In this document: one piece after another, positions 1 through 7,244 of the stretch | How positions within the stretch are numbered: the first letter of the stretch is position 1 | Layout of the letters: each line of letters begins with the position of its first letter | DNA from: Rhizobiales bacterium UBA697 | Lineage (GTDB): Bacteria; Pseudomonadota; Alphaproteobacteria; Rhizobiales; Ancalomicrobiaceae | NCBI GenBank assembly: GCA_002298965.1 | Contig: DBMN01000348.1 | Span: 1 to 29,119, forward strand | Direction: 5' to 3' | Length of the DNA stretch: 29,119 nucleotides | Notes under the pieces: generated by a model | What the model was told of the DNA's origin: nothing | The model's database searches: none | The model's input: only the letters and a program-made list of their open reading frames with translations | Position numbers and translations under genes: made by a program

Positions 1-2259
1 CCAATCGCCCGCGCTGCCCTCGAGCCGCGCGACGAGCCCCGCCGCGCGCTTCACCGCGCTGCGGCCGAGCGGCCAATGGAAGGCTTCCGCCATCGTCGTG
101 CCGTCGGCGGCGACGAGCCGGGCGTGGGTGAGATCGTGGGCGGCGGGGCCGAAACGATAGGCGCGCGTGGTGTCGAAGAAGCCGCCGAAGAGATCGGTCG
201 CGGCGATCGAGAGATGGCCGCGCGCCGGCACCTCGACATCGCGGGCGCCAGACGCCGCCGGGCGGCGACCCTCCGCCAATGCTGCGAGTTCGATGCGGCC
301 GGCAACCGGCGTCGCGGTCTCGTTGACGAGGTGGACGACGAGGCCGTTGACGCCCTCGTCCGACAGGATCACCGCGACCGGCGCCGAGGCGCGGGCGAGG
401 CCGTGGAAGCTCGACTTCGCCACGCCCTCGGCATCGACGAAGCCCCAGCCGGCGCCCATCCGGGTGTCGCGATGGAGGAAGACCAGCGCGCCGCTGGTCG
501 GCGAGCCGGGGCGGCGCAGCGTGCGGACGGTCTCTTCCACCACATGGGCGGTCGTCGCCCGGCCGACGGCAAGCGCGCGCGCCGGGTCTTCCTGGCGCAG
601 CGCCGGATCGATCCGGAAGATCTCCGTCTCGTAGTGGATGCGGGTGTCCTCGAAGTCCCAGGCGGCACCGTTGTCGCGCGGCACGCGTTCCTTCCACTTC
701 GGGTGATGGACCGGCGACACCGGCAGACCCTTCGCCAGCGACACCTCGTCGGGCACATGAGCGAAGGCGAGGCATTCGGCGGCGAAACGGACGTTCGCGA
801 GGCGCGCGTCGTCGAGCGGGCGGCGATAGGCGCCGACGCCGAACCAATGGCCGACGCCCTCGTCGACGACGAAGGGCATGGGGCCGCCGTCGGGCGTCGA
901 GCGCAGCCGCGGCAGCGTCGGCAGCCGGCGGGCGAGGATCTCGGGCAGGACCTCGTCGAAGAGGGCGTTGCCCCACATCGACGGCGGCAGGCCCATCATC
1001 GCCGCCTGCTGCGTCACTTCCGAGCCGCCGCAGACGACGACGGTCGAAGGCGACAAGGCGAGCCGTGCCGCGACCTCCTCGGCCTCCGCCACGCACAGCG
1101 CGACGAAGTCGGGATCGGCGGCGGGGTAGTCGAAATTGGCGAACATCAGGTCCTGCCAGACCATGATGCCGAGCTCGTCGCTGAGCGCGTGGAAGTCCGG
1201 CGGCGCATAGAGGCCGATGCCGGCGACGCGGACCATGTTGAGGCCGGCCGCCGCCAGCCGCTCGAGGTCGGCGACGAAGGCCTCGCGCGTCGAAGGCAGG
1301 TGGACGAGGTCGGCCTCGGTCCAGACGACGCCGCGGGCGAAGACGTCGACGCCGTTGACCCGCAGGCCGAAACCGCGGCCGTCGGGCCCGCGATCGAGGT
1401 CGATGCGGCGGAAGCCGACGCGGCCGAGCGGGGTGGACGCGCCGTCACGGGCGAGCGTGACGTCGTGGAGGGTCGGCGTGCCGTGGGTCGCCGGCCACCA
1501 CGGCGCGATGCCGGCGAGGTTGAGCCGCGCCGTCCAGGTCCCCTCGCCGCTCGCCACCACCGGCGCCTCGCAGCCGGCGCAGCGGACGATGCCCTCGGGC
1601 CGGGCGGCGGGGTCACGCGGCGTGATGGTGACGTCGAGATGGCCGTCCATGCCGTCGAAATCGGCGACGAAGGCGACGTCGACGATCGGATTTTCGGCCG
1701 GATCGATCAGCCGGATCGGCCGGAAGGGGCCGACGGCGTCGACCGGCGGGCACCAGCCCGGCATGTGGCCGAGGAGCGTGGTGCGGATCGCGCGCAGGCG
1801 TTGATCGGGCACCAGGGTCGAGCGCCAGCGGGCGCGCTTGGGCTTCACGACGTCCAGCGCGGCGTCGAGCGAGCGGAAGACGATCGCCAGTTCCATCCCC
1901 GGGCGGCAGTCGATCGCCACCTCGCGGGCGACGAACATCGAGCGCGCGCGCAGGATCTCGACACCGTCGAGGAAGACCTCGGCGACGGTCGCAAGCCCTT
2001 CGAAGCGCAGGATGCGGTGGCCGGTCACCTCGAGCCGCGTGCGGTACCAGTGGTCGCGATCGTGGAGCGGCGTCGGCGCCTCGAGGCTCCAGCGGCCGGC
2101 GGCGGTGAGCGCCGCGGCGACGGTGCCGGGGACGATCGCCGGGACGCTTTCCAGATCGCCCGCGAGATCGGCCGGCGTCGCGGCGGCGCCCGGCGCGGTC
2201 GAGACGAGGCTCCAGCCGGTGTCGAGGAGGGTCGAGGTCTCGAAGGGGCGGAAGGGCAC
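1..2259 (-). CDS. Glycoside hydrolase family 2, beta-mannosidase-like (3' end outside window)
   Basis: Open for 753 codons from a GTG at 2259 to the left edge, so the C-terminus is missing. A GGAG lies about 8 nt before the GTG. Layout seen: N-terminal beta-sandwich (about 1-190), Ig-like domain, then a TIM barrel introduced by FGLRVNGVDVFARGV (the 'lrvNG.pvf.rG' signature) and by GLNMVRV...ELGIMVWQD, very close to beta-mannosidases. The presumed acid/base is Glu414 in VCGGSEV (usual form GNNE) and the presumed nucleophile Glu495 in RFAAECLAF. Family knowledge: such enzymes release beta-linked mannose or related sugars from oligosaccharide ends. No export signal is visible, so it is probably cytoplasmic. 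Known relatives are about 820-860 residues, so some 70-100 residues lie outside. Substrate is inferred; another GH2 specificity remains possible. The gene stands alone downstream of the carrier-protein cassette. Confidence 0.85.
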   Translation of the reverse strand, partial: MPFRPFETSTLLDTGWSLVSTAPGAAATPADLAGDLESVPAIVPGTVAAALTAAGRWSLEAPTPLHDRDHWYRTRLEVTGHRILRFEGLATVAEVFLDGVEILRARSMFVAREVAIDCRPGMELAIVFRSLDAALDVVKPKRARWRSTLVPDQRLRAIRTTLLGHMPGWCPPVDAVGPFRPIRLIDPAENPIVDVAFVADFDGMDGHLDVTITPRDPAARPEGIVRCAGCEAPVVASGEGTWTARLNLAGIAPWWPATHGTPTLHDVTLARDGASTPLGRVGFRRIDLDRGPDGRGFGLRVNGVDVFARGVVWTEADLVHLPSTREAFVADLERLAAAGLNMVRVAGIGLYAPPDFHALSDELGIMVWQDLMFANFDYPAADPDFVALCVAEAEEVAARLALSPSTVVVCGGSEVTQQAAMMGLPPSMWGNALFDEVLPEILARRLPTLPRLRSTPDGGPMPFVVDEGVGHWFGVGAYRRPLDDARLANVRFAAECLAFAHVPDEVSLAKGLPVSPVHHPKWKERVPRDNGAAWDFEDTRIHYETEIFRIDPALRQEDPARALAVGRATTAHVVEETVRTLRRPGSPTSGALVFLHRDTRMGAGWGFVDAEGVAKSSFHGLARASAPVAVILSDEGVNGLVVHLVNETATPVAGRIELAALAEGRRPAASGARDVEVPARGHLSIAATDLFGGFFDTTRAYRFGPAAHDLTHARLVAADGTTMAEAFHWPLGRSAVKRAAGLVARLEGSAGDW

Positions 2260-2364
2260 GGGGAGGTCTCCGGCGACTCGGGGGTGCGTGTCGCCAGAGC
2301 CTAGCGCAGAGCGCGGCGGCGCGTGAGGCGGCGGCATGTCGAGTGCTGGTGCGCGGGGAACGGA

Positions 2365-2496
2365 GTGCGCGATGCTTCGAGACGCGGGCCTTGGGCCCGC
2401 TCCTCAGCATGAGGCGCTTTTCATGGTCGATACGAGCACAGACGCCTCATGCTGAGGAGGGCGACCGACGGTCGCCCGTCTCGAAGCATCGCGCAC
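2365..2496. repeat. Nested palindromic intergenic repeat
   Basis: Two nested inverted repeats fill most of the 269-nt gap between the DUF1839 gene and the GH2 gene. The outer arms are 20 nt and perfect (2365-2384 and 2477-2496, core GATGCTTCGAGACG). The inner arms are 16 nt (2401-2416 and 2443-2458, core CCTCAGCATGAGGCG), and each inner arm is itself partly self-complementary. Transcribed, this would give a long hairpin. Dispersed elements with a CCTCAGCATGAGG-like core are common between genes in Rhizobiales. A related element lies at 26911-27022. It may serve as a transcription or mRNA-processing boundary. Confidence 0.8.
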
Positions 2497-2528
2497 CGAG
2501 TACCGGACTCTCTGCCCGGACCACCGCC

Positions 2529-3515
2529 TCACGCCGCGTCGCGGACGCTCGTCCCGAGATACTTGGTGTCGAGATCCGTCATGATGCGATCCCAGGCCGC
2601 GGCCATGGTCTCGATCATCTCGGAGAGGCCTTCGAACTTCTTCCGCGCCATGGCGCGGGCGAGCTTGAACTGGAAGACCTTGGCCGTCTCGGCGATCTCT
2701 TCGGCCGCGGCGATCGCCCGGTCGAGACCGGTCTCGCCGTGGTCCTTCAGCCAGGAGAGATGGCTCGCCAGCAGTTCGAAGTTGGCGCCGTACTGGCGCG
2801 GCAGGTTGAAGGCGTAGGTGTGGAACCACTCCGGCGGCCGTGTCGCGAGGTCGGCCGCGTGGCGGTCGAAGTCGGCGGCCCAGGCGGCGAGCGGGTTCGA
2901 AGCCGGACGGCGGGCGAGATGATGCTTCATCAAGGCCACGGCTTCGGCCAGAAGATCGACGCGCGGGGCGCGCTCCGGGATCTTCAGGAACTCGGCGTAG
3001 GGAAAGAGCTTCGCAGGATCCGCGACCACGTCCTTCGCACCGAAGATGCCGTCGTAGTCCTCGCCCTCGAGCGACGAGATGACGTCGTTGTGGAAATAGA
3101 CGAGGCGGCGGGCCTCCGGGTCGATCGACTGGATGCCGATCGTCGTCTTGGGATGCGTCGTGCGATAGGAGACGCCGAGCGTGTCGGGCAGGAAGTGTCC
3201 GTCGACCTCGACGACGACGATGCGGCCGCGCTTCGCCTGTTCGACCACATGCGCCTCGAGCCGGTCGAAGATCGACAGCTCCAGCAGGCGGAAGCCGAAG
3301 AGGCGTTCCATGTCCTCGGTCGGCACCTTGAAGAAGGTCGCCTGATCGCCCTCGTAGTCCTGCGTCACCGTGAAGCCGAGCATGGCGAGGGGATCGTGGC
3401 CGTGGGCGGCGACGATCTCGATCCAGAGATCGGTCCAGCAGTTGGTCTGCGGCCAACGGCGATCGGGCCCGTGGAGGGCATGGGAGCGATGGGTCGCGGG
3501 GTCGAGAGCGAGCAT
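2529..3515 (-). CDS. DUF1839 family protein, putative aminoacyl/acyl transferase of carrier-protein cassette
   Basis: 328 residues from ATG 3515, with GAGGA 7 nt upstream. I recognise it as DUF1839, a family found beside aminoacyl:carrier-protein ligases in Rhizobiales. What can be seen: Cys26 in an N-terminal TNCWTDLW motif at the start of a helix; a beta-rich middle with VVVVEVDGHFLPDT (99-112); His121 in THPKTTIGI; Asp132 and Asp144 (YFHND); then a helical C-terminal half with no membrane segment. Cys, then His, then Asp in this order resembles papain-like transferases such as BtrH, which moves an acyl group from a carrier protein to an amine during butirosin synthesis. From that and the context I infer that it takes the amino acid off the carrier protein; this is untested. 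It is the last gene of the set and is separated from the ligase by a 199-nt gap filled by a repeat. Confidence 0.8.
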   Translation of the reverse strand: MLALDPATHRSHALHGPDRRWPQTNCWTDLWIEIVAAHGHDPLAMLGFTVTQDYEGDQATFFKVPTEDMERLFGFRLLELSIFDRLEAHVVEQAKRGRIVVVEVDGHFLPDTLGVSYRTTHPKTTIGIQSIDPEARRLVYFHNDVISSLEGEDYDGIFGAKDVVADPAKLFPYAEFLKIPERAPRVDLLAEAVALMKHHLARRPASNPLAAWAADFDRHAADLATRPPEWFHTYAFNLPRQYGANFELLASHLSWLKDHGETGLDRAIAAAEEIAETAKVFQFKLARAMARKKFEGLSEMIETMAAAWDRIMTDLDTKYLGTSVRDAA

Positions 3516-3577
3516 GGAATGTCCTCGATCAGGCGAAGGATCTCACGGGCGGGATCGCTCGGATGCCGCCCGGTTCC

Positions 3578-3700
3578 CCCCTCCCCTCAGGGGAGGGGCA
3601 GGGGGTGGGGTGACGTGGGAAGTTCCGCTCGGACGCCGTCCGAGAGGACAGTTCCGACCCCACCCGGCCCTGCGGGCCACCCTCCCCTGATGGGAGGGTG
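3578..3700. repeat. Hairpin-rich dispersed repeat between ligase and DUF1839 genes
   Basis: The element has three hairpins. A left 10-bp stem is perfect (3578-3587/3589-3598, CCCCTCCCCT and its complement). A right 9-bp stem (3678-3686/3692-3700, CACCCTCCC...GGGAGGGTG) has nearly the same sequence. An inner stem has arms CTCGGACG and CGTCCGAG. The flanks GGGGTGGGGT and ACCCCACCCGG also pair, so the whole unit folds back on itself like a small MITE or BIME. It lies inside what is otherwise a tightly packed transcription unit, so it could attenuate transcription into the DUF1839 gene or protect the upstream mRNA end. No open reading frame of note is present. Confidence 0.75.
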
Positions 3701-3714
3701 AAGGCCTCGCGGCC

Positions 3715-4677
3715 TCAGCCCCAGAGCACCTTGCGCACCGACGCCGGCCATTTGGCGACGTCGTTGCCGTGGTGCTTGAACAGCGCCAGCGTGATGCGCT
3801 CGAGGCCGAAGCCGACACAGGCCGAATGCGCCTTCTCGCCGTCCTCGCGGACGAGGTTCCACAGGGTGCCGAAATGGTCCTGGTGGTAGTTGAACGACAG
3901 GCAGGCGGTCGGGCCGAGGCCGTCGTTGACCGGCACGAGGAGCTCGAACTTCAGCTGCTGGTCGCGCTGGTTGCGCGCCATCAGCTTGCCGCCGCGACCG
4001 AAGAACGGGTCGTTGGCGACGTCGAGTTCGCAGGGCAGACCCAGGCTCTCGATCAGCTTCGGACCACGCTCGAGCCAGCGCTCGCGGAATTCGCGGACCT
4101 GCTCGCCGGTGCCGATGCGGACGTTCTCGCGCATGCGGAAGAACTGCATGCGGGTCGGTTCCTTGGAGGGCTCGTGGCGGAAGCAGTAGCTCTTCAGGTC
4201 GAAGAGCAGACCGGCTTCCGGCACCGCACCCTTGGCGGCGACCGCCGGGTAGAGCGGGTAGCAGGCGGCGGGGGTGAGGACGAGGTCCGTCGCCTGCTGG
4301 AACTGCGACCAGTCACCGCCTTCCGCGATCGCGGCGATCAGGCGGCAGTGGTCCATGTCGTTGCCCATGAAGGAGTGCACGGAACCGGCGAGCTGCGGGA
4401 AGCTCTTCAGGTAACCGGACTTCTCCATGTTGACGCGGGGCATGGCGGGGGGGAAGTGGATCTTCACCGCCCCGTCTTCCCGGGAGAAGCGCTCGACGAG
4501 CGCCTCGAACCGGTCGATCACGTCCTCGAAGTCGCCGGAGCGGCCGTAGAGGCCGTCGACGCCCGAGGGGATCAGGACGCCGTCCGCGAACAGCGTGTCG
4601 AGGAACGGCTTGGCCGAGGGGGTCTCGGCCTCGTCGGCGGTCTCGACCGCCTCGAAGTTCGGGGGAACGGCGTTCAT
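3715..4677 (-). CDS. Amino acid:[carrier protein] ligase (class II aaRS homologue)
   Basis: 320 residues. The start at ATG 4677 lies 5 nt after the upstream stop, with GGAG about 10 nt before it; a longer in-frame extension would overlap the flavoprotein gene. The fold is that of a truncated class II aminoacyl-tRNA synthetase: motif 2 is FRHEPSKEPTRMQFFRMRE (166-184) and motif 3 is GFGLERITLALF (289-300). Cys139, Glu184 and Cys287 match the zinc-ligand pattern of atypical archaeal SerRS. There is no tRNA-binding domain. Known for the family (Mocibob et al. on Bradyrhizobium and Agrobacterium proteins): it activates a small amino acid such as glycine or alanine with ATP and loads it onto the phosphopantetheine of a carrier protein rather than onto tRNA. 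Which amino acid this one uses cannot be read from the sequence. The carrier protein is encoded two genes upstream. Confidence 0.9.
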   Translation of the reverse strand: MNAVPPNFEAVETADEAETPSAKPFLDTLFADGVLIPSGVDGLYGRSGDFEDVIDRFEALVERFSREDGAVKIHFPPAMPRVNMEKSGYLKSFPQLAGSVHSFMGNDMDHCRLIAAIAEGGDWSQFQQATDLVLTPAACYPLYPAVAAKGAVPEAGLLFDLKSYCFRHEPSKEPTRMQFFRMRENVRIGTGEQVREFRERWLERGPKLIESLGLPCELDVANDPFFGRGGKLMARNQRDQQLKFELLVPVNDGLGPTACLSFNYHQDHFGTLWNLVREDGEKAHSACVGFGLERITLALFKHHGNDVAKWPASVRKVLWG

Positions 4678-4682
4678 GCGGA

Positions 4683-5873
4683 TCACGCTCCGATCGAAGT
4701 GTCGATCTTGCTCATGAGGAGCAGGCTCGAGGTGTTGCCGAGGATGCGATCGTTGTTGATCATGATCGCGGCCGAGAGGAGATCGCGGTAGTTGCGGCAG
4801 ATCGACCACGGGCTGTCGTTGCGATAGCCGTTGAGGCCGAGGATCATCAGCGACTGCTGGGCGATCTCGGTGCCGAGTTCCGACGCCGACACCTTGATGG
4901 TGCAGAGTTCGGCGATGAACATGAGGCTGTTCATCAGGTTCTCGTCGACCAGCGCGGCCTCGTAGTGGGCGATGCCGGCGGTCAGCAGCGACTTCATCTT
5001 CTGCAGCGTCGCGGAAACCTCGGCGAGGCGCAGGGCGCCCGGCGGGATGACGCCCGGACGCTTCTTGGCCTCGGCCTTCACGAAGGCCTGGGCCTTGACC
5101 ACGGTGTCGGCGGCGATGCCGTACCAGGTGGCGCACCAGATGATGTGGGCCATGGCGAGCATGGACTGGGCGGCGATCTCGCCGAAGGGCTGGACGAAGA
5201 TGTGACGGGCGTCACCTTCCGAGATCAGCTCGAAGCCGATCGACCGGGTACCGCGCATGCCCATCGTGTCCCAGGTGACGGTCTCGCGCAGGGTGTAGTC
5301 TTCCTTGCGGCAGACCACCATGACCTGATCCGACGAGGCGGCATCGGGGTGACGGCGGCAGGTGGCGAGGATCGCGTCGCTCTCCCAGCCGTAGGAGATG
5401 CAGGTCGCCTGCTTGGTCAGGCGATAGCGGCCGTCCTTGACCTCGACCGCGCAGATCGAGTTGCGCAGATCGCCGCCGATGCCGCCTTCGGTCGTCGCCG
5501 AGCCGAGCAGGAGCTGATCGCGGGCGCATTCGCGCATGAATTCGATGTGCCACTCCGACCCGACCGAATGCTGGATCAGCGACGACATCTTGATCTGATG
5601 CATGCCGTAGACCATGGCGGACGAGCCGCAGGCCTGGCCGAGACGGGCGACGAGGCCGCAGATCTCGGTGAAGGAGAGGCCTTCGCCACCGTATTCCTTC
5701 GGGATCCAGCAGCCGAGCAGACGCTCGCGCTTGAGAGCCTCGAAGGTCTCCTTCGGGAAGCGACCGACGGCATCGACGTCGGCGGCGTACTTGGCGGCCA
5801 CTTCGTCGGCGACGCGCGCCATGCGCGTCAGAGCGGACTCGGTCAGCGACGTGGGATCGATGGCGATGTTCAT
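4683..5873 (-). CDS. Acyl-CoA dehydrogenase-like flavoprotein of carrier-protein cassette
   Basis: 396 residues from ATG 5873 (GGAAGGG about 9 nt upstream), starting 4 nt after the carrier-protein stop; an ATG at 5894 would overlap that gene and is less likely. Acyl-CoA dehydrogenase features in order: N-terminal helical domain with WIPKEYGGEGLS (57-68); flavin segment LLGSATTEGGIGGDL (122-136, equivalent to 'TEp.aGSD'); WDTMGMRGTRS (201-211); C-terminal helices with GLNGY (346-350) and NYRDLL (361-366). By eye, neither usual catalytic-base position carries Glu: the MCAD 'YEGT' region reads as MINNDRILGNT, and the IVD-type helix as MLAMAHIIW. Related enzymes oxidise aminoacyl groups on carrier proteins (prolyl to pyrrolyl), so it may act on the loaded amino acid. 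The step it performs here is unknown. Confidence 0.85.
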   Translation of the reverse strand: MNIAIDPTSLTESALTRMARVADEVAAKYAADVDAVGRFPKETFEALKRERLLGCWIPKEYGGEGLSFTEICGLVARLGQACGSSAMVYGMHQIKMSSLIQHSVGSEWHIEFMRECARDQLLLGSATTEGGIGGDLRNSICAVEVKDGRYRLTKQATCISYGWESDAILATCRRHPDAASSDQVMVVCRKEDYTLRETVTWDTMGMRGTRSIGFELISEGDARHIFVQPFGEIAAQSMLAMAHIIWCATWYGIAADTVVKAQAFVKAEAKKRPGVIPPGALRLAEVSATLQKMKSLLTAGIAHYEAALVDENLMNSLMFIAELCTIKVSASELGTEIAQQSLMILGLNGYRNDSPWSICRNYRDLLSAAIMINNDRILGNTSSLLLMSKIDTSIGA

Positions 5874-5877
5874 GGGA

Positions 5878-6123
5878 TCAAGCCCTTCCGGCAACGAGTT
5901 CGGACACGGAACGGTCGATCGAGGCGATCGACTGGAACGTCTTGCGGTTCAACATGCGTTCCGGGAATTCGATGTCGAAGGCTTCCTCGAGGGCCAGCAT
6001 CAGCTGCACCGACGCAAACGATGTCATTCCGAGATCGTAGAGATCGGCTTCGTCGGCGACGTTGTCGACCGGGACCGGAATGATCTTGTGACTGCCGAGA
6101 AGCTCGCGAATCTGAGTGGCCAT
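5878..6123 (-). CDS. Acyl/aminoacyl carrier protein
   Basis: 81 residues, start ATG 6123 with GGGGAG 5 nt upstream; an in-frame ATG at 6150 lacks such a site. Typical acidic four-helix carrier protein of normal length. The phosphopantetheine site is Ser35 in DLYDLGMTSFASVQLMLALE (usual 'D.lG.DS', here GMTS). It has to be modified by a phosphopantetheinyl transferase encoded elsewhere. It is the first gene of a tightly spaced set (4 nt to the flavoprotein gene, then 5 nt to the ligase), which makes it the expected acceptor of that ligase rather than the fatty-acid ACP. Confidence 0.9.
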   Translation of the reverse strand: MATQIRELLGSHKIIPVPVDNVADEADLYDLGMTSFASVQLMLALEEAFDIEFPERMLNRKTFQSIASIDRSVSELVAGRA

Positions 6124-6479
6124 GACACTCCCCTTTTGGAAATGACCCATGGCCGGGACCCTGACACGAATTCTGAAAGATAGAGTGAAGCGAGATGATT
6201 ACCCGCAGGTTGACGAAACGATTCGTCTTGTCGGGCTCATCCGCGACCGGCGGTCGCGGCAGAACTTGCCGAGCAGTGGTTTTTCCCCGGCAAACCTTGC
6301 CGTTCCCCGACGTCTCCGGGGCGCCTCGGGGGTCGGCGAGGCCCGTTATATTTCCAGTGATTTTCTGAAAGTTTACCGAAACTTGCGCGAGACATCGAGA
6401 GGAAACAGGGCACGGTCCTTGAAACGCGGGAGGAGAGCCGGTCCACCCCGGGCCGGCGCAGCATGAGGAGCCACCGACG
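6124..6479. promoter_or_regulatory. Divergent promoter region, carrier-protein set / EF-hand gene
   Basis: 356 nt between divergent genes, distinctly less GC-rich near both start sites, so it should hold promoters for both. A perfect 8-bp hairpin lies at 6241-6248/6252-6259 (CCGCGACC-GGC-GGTCGCGG). A TTATATTT stretch near 6344 may be part of the promoter of the rightward gene, but I cannot find a convincing -35 partner. No gene, tRNA or recognisable riboswitch seen. Confidence 0.4.
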
Positions 6480-7145
6480 ATGATCGGTTCCTTGAACGCA
6501 TCCTCCATGCAGACCTCGTGGAACAGCCGGACCTCCGGTTCGTCGAGTTCCACGCAGGCCATGCAGGGACCGCCTCCCCCGCCCCCCTCCTCCAGCGACG
6601 CCGCGTCGTCGATCATGTCGTCGCTCGACAGCGATCAGAGCGGCGGGCTCTCCTCCAGCGAGCTGCAGTCCTTCGTCGACGGGCTCGACAGCGAGACCCG
6701 CAGCTCGCTGCTGTCGTTGCAGGAGGATTCCTCCTCTTCGACCTCGTCGACCTCGTCGACCGACGAGACGTCCTCGACCGACGACACCTCGTCGAGCGAT
6801 CTCGTCTCGCAGCTGATGGCGAGCCTCGACGAAGACGGCGACGGCTCGGTGTCGGAAGACGAACTGTCGAGCTTCATGGAAGCCAACGCCCCGCCGCCGC
6901 CCCCGCCGCCGCCCGGCGGCCCGAACGGTGAGCAGGCGTCGACGTCGTCGACCGACAGCTCGTCGAGCGACACGTCGTCGAGCACCACGACCGCCTCGAC
7001 CACGTCGACGTCCTCGACCACGTCGTCGAGCGACACCGACACGTCGAAGTACTCGCAGATGCTGGCCCAGATGCTGATGCAGACCTACGGTCAGGCCGCG
7101 AGCAACATGATGCCGCCCGCCTCGACCTTCGACTCGGCCGCGTGA
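6480..7145 (+). CDS. Ser/Thr-rich EF-hand calcium-binding protein
   Basis: 221 residues, start ATG 6480 preceded by GAGGAG at 9 nt. Two EF-hand loops are readable: Asp50-x-Asp52-x-Ser54-Gly to Glu61 (LDSDQSGGLSSSE), and the canonical Asp117-x-Asp119-x-Asp121-Gly to Glu128 (LDEDGDGSVSEDE). Between and after them are low-complexity Ser/Thr/Asp linkers and two runs of proline (31-36 and 138-145). The C-terminus has a Met/Gln-rich stretch, SQMLAQMLMQTYGQ. There is almost no basic residue and no signal peptide or membrane segment. Similar EF-hand proteins with PPPPP tracts occur in many proteobacteria without assigned function; calcium binding is a safe prediction, its purpose is not. The linkers are encoded by imperfect TCGTCGACC/TCGAGC repeats, so length variation between strains would be expected. 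It stands alone with its own terminator. Confidence 0.85.
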   Translation: MIGSLNASSMQTSWNSRTSGSSSSTQAMQGPPPPPPSSSDAASSIMSSLDSDQSGGLSSSELQSFVDGLDSETRSSLLSLQEDSSSSTSSTSSTDETSSTDDTSSSDLVSQLMASLDEDGDGSVSEDELSSFMEANAPPPPPPPPGGPNGEQASTSSTDSSSSDTSSSTTTASTTSTSSTTSSSDTDTSKYSQMLAQMLMQTYGQAASNMMPPASTFDSAA

Positions 7146-7162
7146 GGCCTCGTCGGAACGAC

Positions 7163-7195
7163 GAAGGGCGGGAGTCCCCCCGGCTCCCGCCCTTC
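7163..7195 (+). terminator. Hairpin terminator after EF-hand gene
   Basis: Perfect 12-bp stem (GAAGGGCGGGAG, 7163-7174; CTCCCGCCCTTC, 7184-7195) with a 9-nt loop, 18 nt after the stop codon and followed by ATCGTTTCTC. The T tract is short. Being symmetric, it may also help end the leftward transcript from the signal-peptidase-like gene, whose stop is at 7245. Confidence 0.75.
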
Positions 7196-7244
7196 ATCGT
7201 TTCTCGTGGTGCCGACGGGCCGGCGGACCGGCGGCAGCCCCCGG

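Noticed and set aside
76..2304. 742-codon open frame on the plus strand
   Set aside because: Antisense to the GH2 gene; an Arg/Asp-rich product without motifs, an artefact of high GC in third positions.
2365..2496. CRISPR or tRNA in the repeat region
   Set aside because: There are only two inverted arms and no spaced direct repeats or cloverleaf.
4678..5136. N-terminal extension of the carrier-protein ligase
   Set aside because: It would overlap the flavoprotein gene and is Arg/His-rich; ATG 4677 has the right spacing and gives the family's usual length.
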